A DNA stretch of 32,581 bases from Streptomyces rochei (GCA_002155895.1 MUMD01000198.1:1-32581), one strand, 5' to 3'. Counted from the stretch's first letter, positions 1 to 6,890 are shown. The notes: generated from the letters alone by a model not told the origin. A program made the numbers and translations.

Positions 1-64
1 GCGTTCGCGTCCGGGCCCCTGCCAGGCGGCCCGGGCCGCCTGGCAGGGGCCCGGACGCGAACGC
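1..64. repeat. Perfect 64-bp palindrome at the window edge
   Basis: Bases 1-32 are the exact reverse complement of bases 33-64, with no spacer and no mismatch. The palindrome stops only because the window starts, so it may be longer. Its right half reads in frame into the FUSC gene, so that half looks like native coding sequence. A spacer-free perfect palindrome of this length is hard to maintain in vivo, so a fold-back at a contig end is the likeliest explanation. A real cruciform-forming site is the alternative. Confidence 0.9.
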
Positions 65-1129
65 GATCTGGTCGTGCAGTCCCTGAAGGCGGCCGGCGCC
101 GCGCTGATCGCCTGGGCCGTGGCGGGCGTCTGGCTGGACGATCCCATGGCCCTGATGGCGCCCTGGGTGGCGCTGGTCCTCGTACAGGCCACCGTCTACA
201 GCTCGGTGCGGCAGGCCGGGCAGCAGTTCACGGCGATCTGCGCGGGGGCCCTGGTGGCGTCGGCGGCGCAGGCCATCACGGACGACAACACGGGGGCGCT
301 GGCGCTGTCCCTGCCGGTGCTGATGCTGATCTCGAACTGGTCCCGCTTCGGCGGGCAGGGCATCTACACGGCCACCACCGCGGTCTTCGTGCTGGCCTCC
401 GGCACGGCCGTCTCCGCGTCGGCGGTCGGGCACCGGGTGGGCCAGGCGGCGCTCGGCGCGGTGATCGGCGTCGCGGTCAACGCCTTCGTGCTGCCGCCGA
501 TCCACCTGCGCGACGTACCGGAGAACCTCGCCGGGCTGGCCCGGGAGGCGGGCGACGTCCTGCGCTCGGTGGCGGACGACCTGCGCGCGTCCGAGTGGGA
601 CGCGCAGACCGCGGCCGGCTGGTCGGACGACGCCGCGCGGCTGCAGCGGCGCCTGCGGGCGCTCGAGTCGGCCCGGTCCTGGAGCCGGGAGAGCCTGCGC
701 CTGACCTCGGGTCCGCTGCGCGCGCTGCGCCGCGCGCCCACCGCCGCCGTGCCGCCCGAGGACGAGGACCAGCGCTGGAGCAGGGTCACCGGGCACATCA
801 CGGCGCTGACCCGGACGCTGGCGGTGGCCGCCGACGAGAACCGGACCCCGGCCCCGCCCGAGGGCCCGGCGCTGGACCTGTACGCGCGCCTGCTGCGGCT
901 GATCGGCGACTCCTGTCACGCGGAGGCCGACCGGATGCTGGGCGAGGACGCCGATCCGCGCCCCCGCGAGGAGACGGAGGAGACGATGGAGGAGCTGCAC
1001 CGGCGGCTCCAGCAGGGGCTCCAGGAGCACGCCGGGCAGGACGCGGCGCGGACGGCGGTGCTGGGCACGCTGCTGCTGCAGGCCGAGAACCTGTGGGCCG
1101 AGATCGTTCCCACACCCCGCCCCCAGTGA
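2..1129 (+). CDS. FUSC-family membrane protein (putative aromatic acid exporter), 5' partial
   Basis: Integral membrane protein of the FUSC/aromatic-acid-exporter type. The first ~140 residues hold hydrophobic helices, and the last ~200 form a charged, helical cytoplasmic tail rich in Arg and Glu. The reading frame is open to the window edge. The first internal start is GTG at 74, with no ribosome site before it, and the residues just upstream (R-E-R-D-L-V) look like the real N-terminus of such proteins. The gene is therefore probably truncated, and bases 1-32 are suspect because of the palindrome. The protein is paralogous to the FUSC protein at 3869-5137: both share a V-L-V-Q-x-T-x-Y segment after the first helices and an N-x-x-x-x-P-P turn before the tail. 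Substrate is unknown; export of aromatic or weak acids is inferred from the family. Confidence 0.75.
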   Translation, partial: RSRPGPCQAARAAWQGPGRERDLVVQSLKAAGAALIAWAVAGVWLDDPMALMAPWVALVLVQATVYSSVRQAGQQFTAICAGALVASAAQAITDDNTGALALSLPVLMLISNWSRFGGQGIYTATTAVFVLASGTAVSASAVGHRVGQAALGAVIGVAVNAFVLPPIHLRDVPENLAGLAREAGDVLRSVADDLRASEWDAQTAAGWSDDAARLQRRLRALESARSWSRESLRLTSGPLRALRRAPTAAVPPEDEDQRWSRVTGHITALTRTLAVAADENRTPAPPEGPALDLYARLLRLIGDSCHAEADRMLGEDADPRPREETEETMEELHRRLQQGLQEHAGQDAARTAVLGTLLLQAENLWAEIVPTPRPQ

Positions 1130-1159
1130 CACACATCACCTCAAATACCGACAGACGGT

Positions 1160-1185
1160 GGAACACCGGCGGGCCCTTCCCCGTT
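1160..1185 (+). promoter_or_regulatory. Candidate ECF-sigma-type promoter
   Basis: GGAAC (1160-1164) lies 18 bases before GTT (1183-1185, in GTTG). This resembles the GGAAT-N18-GTT pattern recognised by SigR-like ECF sigma factors of Streptomyces. It would place the transcription start near 1191-1195, exactly where the 14-bp closing helix of the downstream RNA-like element begins. The match is by eye, so the agreement of position is the main support. Confidence 0.45.
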
Positions 1186-1190
1186 GAAGA

Positions 1191-1350
1191 GAGCGTGGGT
1201 ACGGATGGGACAGTGTCCCCGGGCCTCACCTTTCGCCCACAGGGAAGATCGTTCGGCTGAAGCCCTGTGGAGCCTTTCGCCGAGAGGCGACCGCCATCCG
1301 TACCCACCTCGTACCGCCCCGACCGTGATTCCCCCGTCGCGGTCGGGGCT
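1191..1350 (+). ncRNA. Candidate structured small RNA (family not recognised)
   Basis: A 14-bp perfect helix (1195-1208 with 1294-1307) closes a multibranch containing three hairpins: 1207-1211/1215-1219; 1237-1244/1263-1270 (8 bp, 18-nt loop); and 1272-1277/1283-1288 (one G-U pair). An intrinsic-terminator hairpin follows at 1316-1349. With the promoter-like motif upstream this forms a promoter-RNA-terminator unit of about 155 nt. The region holds no convincing ORF. I cannot match it to 6S, 6C, SRP, tmRNA, RNase P or a named riboswitch class. It might instead be a leader or attenuator of the epimerase gene that starts 147 nt after the terminator, or a processed 3' end of the FUSC transcript. 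Confidence 0.5.
1316..1349 (+). terminator. Intrinsic terminator
   Basis: A 10-bp perfect stem (1316-1325 with 1340-1349) encloses a 14-nt loop and is followed by a pyrimidine-rich tract beginning TTCTCCTTGT. It probably ends the small RNA and any read-through from the FUSC gene. Confidence 0.7.
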
Positions 1351-1351
1351 T

Positions 1352-1406
1352 CTCCTTGTCCGGCCCCTCCCCTCCCGGCTCCTCCTTGTCCGGCCCCTCC
1401 CCTCCC
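1352..1406 (+). repeat. Two-copy 30-bp-period direct repeat
   Basis: The 25 bases at 1352-1376 recur exactly at 1382-1406. The unit is C/T-rich on the plus strand (blocks of CCCCTCCC) and sits directly after the terminator. It could be a simple slippage duplication or a protein-binding repeat in the leader of the epimerase gene. Confidence 0.8.
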
Positions 1407-1496
1407 AGTTCCTCGTGCCGGTCCTTCGGCGTGTCCGGCCGCAGGGGCGGGTACCCGGTGACGGCCGTACGGGCGAGTCACCGAGAGGAGCGCAAG

Positions 1497-2528
1497 GTGA
1501 GCAGTGGAACGGGCATCAGGGTCGTGGTCACGGGGGCCACCGGCAACGTGGGCACCAGCGTGGTGCGGCTTCTCTCGCAGGACCCGGAGGTCGCCTCCGT
1601 GTTGGGACTGGCCCGGCGGACTCCCCGGTGGTCACCCGAGAAGACGGAATGGGCCGCGGTGGACCTGGCCTCGGACCGGGCCGATCTGACCGGACACCTC
1701 GCGGGCGCCGACGCGGTGGTGCACCTGGCCTGGGCCTTCCAGCCGACACACGACCCGGCGACGACGTGGCGCACCAACGTGCTGGGCTCGCTGCGGGTCT
1801 TCGAGGCCGTGGCCGCGGCCGGCGTGCCGGCGCTGGTGCACGCCTCGTCGGTGGGTGCCTACTCGCCGGGCCCCAAGGACCGCGCGGTGGACGAGTCGTG
1901 GCCGACCCACGGCTGGCCCGACGCGGCGTACTGCCGGGAGAAGGCGTACCTGGAACGGGTCCTGGACACCTTCGAACGCGACCACCCGGGGACACGGGTG
2001 GTCCGGATGCGGCCGGCCTTCCTCTTCAAGCGGGAGTCGGCCAGTGAACAGCGCCGGATCTTCGGCGGCAAGTACCTCCCCGGCCCGTTCGCCCGTCCGG
2101 AGCTGCTGCCCTTCCTGCCCGACGTGCCCGGGCTCCGCGTACAGGCGCTGCACACCGACGACGCGGCGAACGCGTACCGGCTGGCGGTGCGTGACGAGGA
2201 CGCCCGGGGACCGTACAACCTCGCCGCCGAGCCGCCGGTCGACGCGGAACTGCTGGGCCAGCTGATGGGCGCACGGCCGGTGCGGCTGCCCCGCAGCGCG
2301 GCCCGCTCCGCCATCGCCGCGGCGTGGGGGCTGCATCTGCTGCCGGCCTCCCCGCACCTGTTCGACGCGGTGCTGCGGTTGCCGCTGATGGACTGCACAC
2401 GGGCGCGGGCGGAGCTGGGCTGGCGGCCGGTGCACACGGCCACCGAGGTGCTGGAGGAGTTCCTGCGGGGCTTCCGGGAGGGCGCGGGAGCCGCCACGGA
2501 GCCACTGCGCGGACGCAAGGTGGGCTGA
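1497..2528 (+). CDS. NAD(P)-dependent epimerase/dehydratase (extended SDR family)
   Basis: A 343-residue extended short-chain dehydrogenase/reductase. The N-terminus carries the Rossmann motif T-G-A-T-G-N-V-G (12-19). The catalytic pair is Y145-x3-K149 in Y-C-R-E-K, after a H-A-S-S-V-G-A-Y segment that supplies the usual Ser. The C-terminal ~150 residues form the substrate domain typical of nucleotide-sugar epimerases. GTG at 1497 was chosen because GAGAGGAG precedes it by a few bases and the Rossmann strand starts at residue 7; the in-frame upstream region is C/T-rich and not protein-like. The substrate cannot be read from the sequence. The gene stands alone, with an RNA-like locus before it and a hairpin terminator after it. 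Confidence 0.85.
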   Translation: MSSGTGIRVVVTGATGNVGTSVVRLLSQDPEVASVLGLARRTPRWSPEKTEWAAVDLASDRADLTGHLAGADAVVHLAWAFQPTHDPATTWRTNVLGSLRVFEAVAAAGVPALVHASSVGAYSPGPKDRAVDESWPTHGWPDAAYCREKAYLERVLDTFERDHPGTRVVRMRPAFLFKRESASEQRRIFGGKYLPGPFARPELLPFLPDVPGLRVQALHTDDAANAYRLAVRDEDARGPYNLAAEPPVDAELLGQLMGARPVRLPRSAARSAIAAAWGLHLLPASPHLFDAVLRLPLMDCTRARAELGWRPVHTATEVLEEFLRGFREGAGAATEPLRGRKVG

Positions 2529-2532
2529 CCGG

Positions 2533-2570
2533 CCCGGGAGGCGCGGCGCCGGCCGGCCGCGTCTCCCGGG
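2533..2570 (+). terminator. Hairpin terminator after the epimerase gene
   Basis: A 15-bp stem (2533-2547 with 2556-2570, one G-U pair) and an 8-nt loop lie 5 bases after the stop codon. There is no U-tract, which is common for streptomycete terminators. Confidence 0.65.
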
Positions 2571-2726
2571 CGGTTCCCCGACGGACGGCGGCCACAACGG
2601 CCGACAGGACCGGCAGGGGACCGCACGGCCGGACACGGCGGGACCACCACGGGTGAGCCGCGAGCCGATACGCCGCCGGTCGGGGGTCCGGACGGCCCGT
2701 GTGTGTGCGGGTGTCCCGGGTCACCC

Positions 2727-3026
2727 TCAGCCGGAGGACTCGTCTGGCACCGGGTGCTCCGGGTGGACGGCCCCCGAGTGCGGGTGCCCCTGACGGCCGG
2801 TCCCCGCCTCGTCCGTGTCGGGCACGTCGGTGCCGCCGGTCCCGTCCTCGTCGTCGGCGGCGTCGGCGTGCTCGTCGGCCTCGGTGCGCTGGCCCTGCTC
2901 CAGTTGCTCCCGCGTGGGGGCGGCGGCCTCCCAGGGGTCGTCACCGGCGCCCGCCTGCTGGTCCGGCATGTCCCGGGGGACGGGGTCGCCGTTCTCCCCC
3001 GGTCCTTCGAGTCGGTGATCGGTCAC
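2727..3026 (-). CDS. Small acidic, probably disordered hypothetical protein
   Basis: A 99-residue protein rich in Asp, Glu, Gly and Pro, with no hydrophobic core, signal peptide or membrane segment; it is probably intrinsically disordered. The GTG start at 3026 has a GAGAGG ribosome site about 9 bases upstream. The low-complexity C-terminal half alternates acidic residues with Ala and Gly. It diverges from the FBP-domain gene, so the two share the 3027-3256 region. I do not recognise a function. Coding is supported by the ribosome site and by a composition unlike a random high-GC frame, but the reading is only fairly sure. Confidence 0.6.
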   Translation of the reverse strand: MTDHRLEGPGENGDPVPRDMPDQQAGAGDDPWEAAAPTREQLEQGQRTEADEHADAADDEDGTGGTDVPDTDEAGTGRQGHPHSGAVHPEHPVPDESSG

Positions 3027-3170
3027 GGCGCACTGCCTCTCTGCTTCGCTGCGGGTCGTCCGGGCGGCAGCGGGTACCTCTCCGCCCGCCCGCGAAACGT
3101 CCGCGCGGCCTCCGGTCGACTGCGGCGGCGACCCCGGACGGCGGTGGACGGCGGGCGCGCGGCAAATTCG

Positions 3171-3201
3171 TTGGCACCCCTCCCCCGTGGCTATCTACGC
3201 T
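3171..3201 (+). promoter_or_regulatory. Candidate promoter of the FBP-domain gene
   Basis: TTGGCA (3171-3176) is followed after 19 bases by TACGCT (3196-3201), fitting the TTGnCn / TAnnnT pattern of vegetative streptomycete promoters. The -10 box overlaps the first half-site of the operator-like cluster that follows. Confidence 0.45.
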
Positions 3202-3227
3202 AGGTGGAAACCTAGAGGCCCTAGGTT
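3200..3227 (+). promoter_or_regulatory. Three alternating inverted half-sites (operator or switchable hairpin)
   Basis: CTAGGT (3200-3205), ACCTAG (3210-3215) and CTAGGT(T) (3221-3227) alternate in orientation. The middle element pairs perfectly with either neighbour: with the left as a 6-bp inverted repeat around GGAA, or with the right as a 7-bp one (AACCTAG/CTAGGTT) around AGGCC. The cluster covers the expected transcription start and lies 30 bases before the FBP start codon. It could be two overlapping operators or two mutually exclusive leader hairpins. Confidence 0.6.
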
Positions 3228-3256
3228 GCTTCCGTCACCGAACCCTGGGAGATCCC

Positions 3257-3754
3257 ATGAGAGCCCTCACCGAGCAGGACATCCGCAACTCCTTCGTCAA
3301 CTGCTCCAAGGGCGAGGCCAAGCGTCTGGCCGTCCCCCGCGACCTCGGCGAGCGCCCCTGGGACGATCTCGACTTCCTCGGCTGGCGCGATCCGGGCGCG
3401 CCCGACCGCAGCTATCTGGTCCGCGAAGAGGACGACGGGCGGCTGACCGGCGTGGCCCTGCGGTTCCAGCCGGGCCGGTCCGGCTTCCTCCAGCGCAGTC
3501 TGTGCGCCCTGTGCCTGACGACCCATCCGCGGGGCGGTGTGTCGCTGATGACCGCCCGCAAGGCGGGCCCGGCGGGCCGCGAGGGCAACTCGGTCGGCCT
3601 GTACATGTGCACCGACCTGGCCTGTTCGCTGTACCTGCGGGGCAAGAAGGTGCCGGAGGGCGGTGCCCGCTTCGAGGAGAGCCTGTCCCTGGAGGAGCAG
3701 ATCGCCCGGACCATGGGCAACCTGTCGGCCTTCCTCGCCAAGGTGAACGCCTGA
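3257..3754 (+). CDS. FBP-domain protein (elongation-factor-G-binding / FusB-like)
   Basis: A 165-residue protein of the FBP family, whose C-terminal treble-clef zinc finger binds elongation factor G. In staphylococcal FusB this releases EF-G-ribosome complexes stalled by fusidic acid. Here the likely zinc ligands are in C83-x2-C86-L-T-T-H and C118-x4-C123; the Cys-x4-Cys spacing matches what I recall of FusB. The ATG at 3257 has GGGAGA four bases upstream. The protein is shorter than FusB (about 213 residues), with less of the N-terminal helical domain. The role inferred is in translation, either ribosome rescue or tolerance of EF-G inhibitors; resistance itself is not shown. The operator-like half-sites upstream suggest tight control. 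Confidence 0.8.
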   Translation: MRALTEQDIRNSFVNCSKGEAKRLAVPRDLGERPWDDLDFLGWRDPGAPDRSYLVREEDDGRLTGVALRFQPGRSGFLQRSLCALCLTTHPRGGVSLMTARKAGPAGREGNSVGLYMCTDLACSLYLRGKKVPEGGARFEESLSLEEQIARTMGNLSAFLAKVNA

Positions 3755-3763
3755 AGATCCCGG

Positions 3764-3786
3764 ACGCGCCGCGGCGCACGGCGCGT
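3764..3786 (+). terminator. Hairpin after the FBP-domain gene
   Basis: A 7-bp perfect stem (3764-3770 with 3780-3786) around a 9-nt GC-rich loop, starting 9 bases after the stop codon. It lacks a U-tract, so terminator function is only likely. Confidence 0.4.
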
Positions 3787-3868
3787 ATGACCGTTCCCGC
3801 CCCCCTTCGTCCGGTTACCGTCCTGTCCGGATACGTTCGAGGCGCCTGGGGAAGGGAACAGCCCGAGG

Positions 3869-5137
3869 ATGCGCGAGGTACGTGAGAGGGCCGCGTCGGC
3901 CCTGCGGCGGGTGAAGTGGCTCAGGGACCCGATGGTCGTGCAGGCGCTGCGCTCGGCCGCCGCGGCGTCGATCGCCTATGTGATCGCGGTGCGGCTGACC
4001 CCCGACAAGTCGGCGGCGCCGCTCACCGCGCCCCTCACCGCGCTGCTGGTCGTCCAGGTCACCCTGTACGCCACTCTCAAGATGAGCTTCCGCCGGGTGA
4101 ACGCCGTGGTGGCCGGCGTCCTGGTCGCCATCCTCTTCAGCCAACTGGTCGGACTGAGCTGGTGGAGTCTGGCCCTGGTGATCGTGGCGGCGCTCGGCGT
4201 CGGCCATCTGGTGCGGGCGCACGAGTTCGTGGCCGAGGTGGCGATCAGCGCGATGCTGGTGCTCGGCGTGACCTCGCACGGGACCCTGGCGTGGGCGCGG
4301 GTGGTGGAGACGCTGATCGGCGCGATCGTCGGACTGGCCTTCAACCTGGTGCTCGCGCCCCCGGTGTGGGTGGAGCAGGCGGGCGAGTCGATCGAGGGGC
4401 TGGCCCGGCGGGTGCGGCAGCTGATGCTGAGGATGGGCGAGGAGGCCGCGGGACACACGGCGTTCCACGAGGCGGCGGCCCGGCTGCACGAGGCCCGCCG
4501 CCTCGACCACGACATCGGCGAGGTGGACGAGGACCTGCGGCAGGCCGAGGACAGCCTGCGGCTCAACCCCCGGGTGCGCGAGGGACTGCTGCACCGGGTG
4601 GTGCTGCGCTCGGGTCTGGACACACTGGAGATCTGCACGGTGGTGATGCGGGTACTGGCCCGCACCTTCACCGACCTCGCGAAGGAACGCGAACCGGACC
4701 CCCTCTTCCCGCCCGAGACCGGCGCCGCCGTCGAACAGCTCCTGGCGGAGATCGCCGACGCCGTGGTCAGCTTCGCGGTCCTGGTCACCACCAGCGTGAG
4801 CGACGACGCCGAGTCCGCGGAGGAGCGCCTCTCCGCCCAGCTGCGCCAGGCCGCGGTCACCCGGGACAGACTCGCCGGGCTCCTGCTCGCTCAGGTGCAG
4901 CGCGACCCGCGGCAGTGGCAGTTGCAGGGCGCGGTGCTGACCGAGGTCAACCGCATCATCGACGAGATGGACACCGAGCACCGTTCGCGTCGGCTGCTGG
5001 AGGAGCTGGACCGGCACACTCGCGAGCAGCGCGAACGCATGCCCCGGCTGACCCGTTTGCGCGACCGGCTGCGGGCTCGCCTGCGGGCCCGGCCGCGCAG
5101 GCGGAAGCGGGGCGGTGCCGCGCGGCGCTCCTCATGA
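3869..5137 (+). CDS. FUSC-family membrane protein (putative aromatic acid exporter)
   Basis: A 422-residue relative of the FUSC protein at the left edge. After a short basic N-terminus, residues ~30-165 contain several hydrophobic helices, ending in N-L-V-L-A-P-P. The rest is a long charged helical region with heptad-like Leu/Glu/Arg spacing (probable coiled coil) and an Arg-rich C-terminus. The ATG at 3869 follows GGGAAGGGAA by about 9 bases. In this family the membrane half forms the transporter and the helical tail is cytoplasmic. The exported compound is unknown. It is transcribed alone and converges on the DUF2470 gene across a short repeat tract. Confidence 0.8.
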   Translation: MREVRERAASALRRVKWLRDPMVVQALRSAAAASIAYVIAVRLTPDKSAAPLTAPLTALLVVQVTLYATLKMSFRRVNAVVAGVLVAILFSQLVGLSWWSLALVIVAALGVGHLVRAHEFVAEVAISAMLVLGVTSHGTLAWARVVETLIGAIVGLAFNLVLAPPVWVEQAGESIEGLARRVRQLMLRMGEEAAGHTAFHEAAARLHEARRLDHDIGEVDEDLRQAEDSLRLNPRVREGLLHRVVLRSGLDTLEICTVVMRVLARTFTDLAKEREPDPLFPPETGAAVEQLLAEIADAVVSFAVLVTTSVSDDAESAEERLSAQLRQAAVTRDRLAGLLLAQVQRDPRQWQLQGAVLTEVNRIIDEMDTEHRSRRLLEELDRHTREQRERMPRLTRLRDRLRARLRARPRRRKRGGAARRSS

Positions 5138-5150
5138 GGACGCCCGCTCG

Positions 5151-5216
5151 GGTACGACGGGCACCCCGCGCCGGTACCGCCGGCACCTCGCACGGGTACC
5201 GCCGGCACCCCGCGCG
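5151..5216. repeat. Three tandem copies of a 22-bp repeat
   Basis: Units begin at 5151, 5173 and 5195, each starting GGTAC and carrying GGCACC near the middle. Units 2 and 3 differ at only three positions and unit 1 is more diverged. The array fills the 100-bp gap between two convergent genes. Each unit contains a short C-GGTACCG-type palindrome. The function is unknown; it could be a bidirectional end region or a protein-binding array. Confidence 0.8.
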
Positions 5217-5238
5217 GGCGGCGGACCGCCGCCCGTCC

Positions 5239-5964
5239 TCACCCCTCGCCGTCGGTGCGCTGCCGCTGCAGGGCCCGGGGGCAGGACGCGGCGCTCGCCT
5301 GCGCCAGCAGCACGTGCATCCGCTCCGTGAGCCGGGCGATGTCGTCGGCGGGCGCGTGGAAGGGCAGGCGTACGTCACCGTGGGCGCGGGCGCGCTCGAT
5401 GCGCAGCGTGAGCCCGTGCCGGTCGACGGCGAGGGGCCGCACCCGGACCGCGCCGTGCAGGCTGTCGGCGTCCACGAGCCGGGTCAGCCGCTCGACCGCG
5501 TCGCCGTGGCAGTCGGCGAGGTGGGTCAGCAGCCGGGCCTCGGCCAGGGCCAGCGGGTCGGGCGCGGCGGTGGCGAACTCGTCGAGGTCGACGACCACGG
5601 CACCCGAGGACTGCCGCAGCACCACGCGCGTGGGGGTGAAGGCCAAGTGGCCGTCCTCCGGGGCGAACCAGCCCGCGAGCCAGAGCCGGGCCCTGATCCT
5701 GCCCCGGACCGGGACGGGCGCCACGTCGGCGAACTCCAGTACGGCGGACGGCTCGCCGCGGGGCGCGCAGATCGCCGCCGCGAGCAGCGCGCTGTCCTCG
5801 GGCACGCGCAGCAGCACCCGGCCGTCGTCGGCGACGCTGTGCGCGCCGACGAGCTCCTCGCGTCCCCCGTCCGCGGTCACCGCGCAGGACCAGGCGGCGG
5901 CGAGCACGGAGCGGGCCCGTTCCGCAGCGGCAGGCGCGGCTGTCCAGGTGTGGCTGTCACCCAT
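5239..5964 (-). CDS. DUF2470-domain protein, probably iron-regulated
   Basis: A 241-residue soluble protein whose C-terminal third (from about residue 150: E-A-R-L-L-T-H-L-A-D-C-H-G-D) matches the DUF2470 fold. That domain also forms the C-terminal part of HugZ-type haem-degrading proteins and often stands beside siderophore or haem genes. The ATG at 5964 is preferred over the TTG two codons upstream because GGAGG ends six bases before it, whereas the TTG would abut the ribosome site. An excellent DmdR/IdeR iron box lies 60 bases upstream, so expression is expected to rise when iron is scarce. A role in haem or iron-linked flavin chemistry is inferred from family and regulation; no catalytic residues are evident. 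Confidence 0.8.
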   Translation of the reverse strand: MGDSHTWTAAPAAAERARSVLAAAWSCAVTADGGREELVGAHSVADDGRVLLRVPEDSALLAAAICAPRGEPSAVLEFADVAPVPVRGRIRARLWLAGWFAPEDGHLAFTPTRVVLRQSSGAVVVDLDEFATAAPDPLALAEARLLTHLADCHGDAVERLTRLVDADSLHGAVRVRPLAVDRHGLTLRIERARAHGDVRLPFHAPADDIARLTERMHVLLAQASAASCPRALQRQRTDGEG

Positions 5965-6023
5965 CCCCAACCTCCGTCGTCAGTTCATTGGCAGGCTCTT
6001 TGGCAGGCCCATGGGCAAGCTCA

Positions 6024-6042
6024 TTAGGTAAGGCTCACCTAA
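6024..6042 (-). promoter_or_regulatory. DmdR/IdeR (DtxR-family) iron box
   Basis: TTAGGTAAGGCTCACCTAA is a near-perfect 19-bp match to the actinobacterial iron box TTAGGTTAGGCTCACCTAA. It lies about 60 bases before the DUF2470 start codon, in the right place to occlude its promoter when Fe(II)-loaded DmdR binds. The next gene on the other side (TetR) ends towards this region, so DUF2470 is the only plausible target. Confidence 0.9.
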
Positions 6043-6159
6043 CCTATCCGAGATCGAGGCGTGCGCCAACCACGGCCGGGATCTCCGCCGGCCCTCTTCA
6101 GCGCGGCGGGCGGCGCGTTCAGACGATCTGACGGCGCGTCCGGAGCGCGACGGGGGCGC

Positions 6160-6768
6160 TCACGACGCGATGGCGCCGAGCAGGGCCCGTGCGCACAGGT
6201 CACGCACCTGCTCCGGGCTCGGCTCCGGGTTCCGCAGCCACTCCAGGCAGACCGCGGTGGTGAACGCCAGCCAGCCGCGCACCGCCAGCCGCACCTCGGT
6301 GCGCTCCCCGAAGGACGGACCGAACTCCGGGTCGGCGGCCAGCGCCGCGAGGATCTGCCGCTCCTGGGCGGCGAGCGCCTTGCGGTAGACGCGGCGCACC
6401 GCCTGGTCCCCGGTCGCGTCGGCGCGGTGGAAGGCGCGGTAGCCGTGGGCGTGGGCCCGGACGTACTCCAGGTACGCGCCGAGGCCCGCCGCGAGCTGTT
6501 CGCGCACCGGCACCCCCGGCACGGCCGCCGTCATCCGCAGCATCCGCTCACTCTCGCGCTCGACGACCGCCGCGAAGAAGTCCCGCTTGTTCGGGAAGTA
6601 GTGGTACAGCAGCCCGCGGGAGACCCCGGCGATCTCGGCGACCCGCTCGATCCACACGTCGTCGTAGGGGCTCTCCGAGAACAGTCGCGCGCCCACCGAG
6701 AGCAGCTGCTCCCGGCGCTCCTCGGTACTGAGCCTGCGGCGGGTGCGCTCGCCCTGGTTCGCGGCCAT
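6160..6768 (-). CDS. TetR-family transcriptional regulator
   Basis: A 202-residue TetR-type repressor. The N-terminal helix-turn-helix covers roughly residues 15-62 and includes I-A-G-V-S-R-G-L-L-Y-H-Y-F-P-N-K, close to the family consensus. The remaining ~140 residues form the helical ligand-binding and dimer domain. The ATG at 6768 is used; the start region is M-A-A-N-Q-G-E-R. It diverges from the P450 gene with 122 bases between starts, the standard arrangement of a local repressor and its target, so it probably controls the P450 and itself. The effector is unknown, possibly a fatty acid given the P450 type. Confidence 0.9.
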   Translation of the reverse strand: MAANQGERTRRRLSTEERREQLLSVGARLFSESPYDDVWIERVAEIAGVSRGLLYHYFPNKRDFFAAVVERESERMLRMTAAVPGVPVREQLAAGLGAYLEYVRAHAHGYRAFHRADATGDQAVRRVYRKALAAQERQILAALAADPEFGPSFGERTEVRLAVRGWLAFTTAVCLEWLRNPEPSPEQVRDLCARALLGAIAS

Positions 6769-6781
6769 GCCCGCACCTTAC

Positions 6782-6828
6782 TTGACGTCGGTTCAACAAC
6801 GGGACGAGACTGTGGGCGCGTTATTGAA
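6782..6828. promoter_or_regulatory. Candidate TetR operator elements in the TetR-P450 gap
   Basis: TTGA (6782-6785) and TCAA (6793-6796) form a short inverted repeat with a 7-base spacer. A further TTGAAT at 6823-6828 is inverted relative to GTTCAA at 6792-6796. They sit between the divergent starts, where a TetR dimer would be expected, but the arms are short. Confidence 0.3.
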
Positions 6829-6890
6829 TCCATGTACAACACGCTTGCCCGGCACGTGCAACACGCCGCTGCGTCAAGGGAGATCGCGTC

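Noticed and set aside
1195-1349. 6S, SRP or riboswitch assignment for the structured RNA
   Set aside because: I could not find the conserved motifs of these classes, so it is left as an unassigned candidate.
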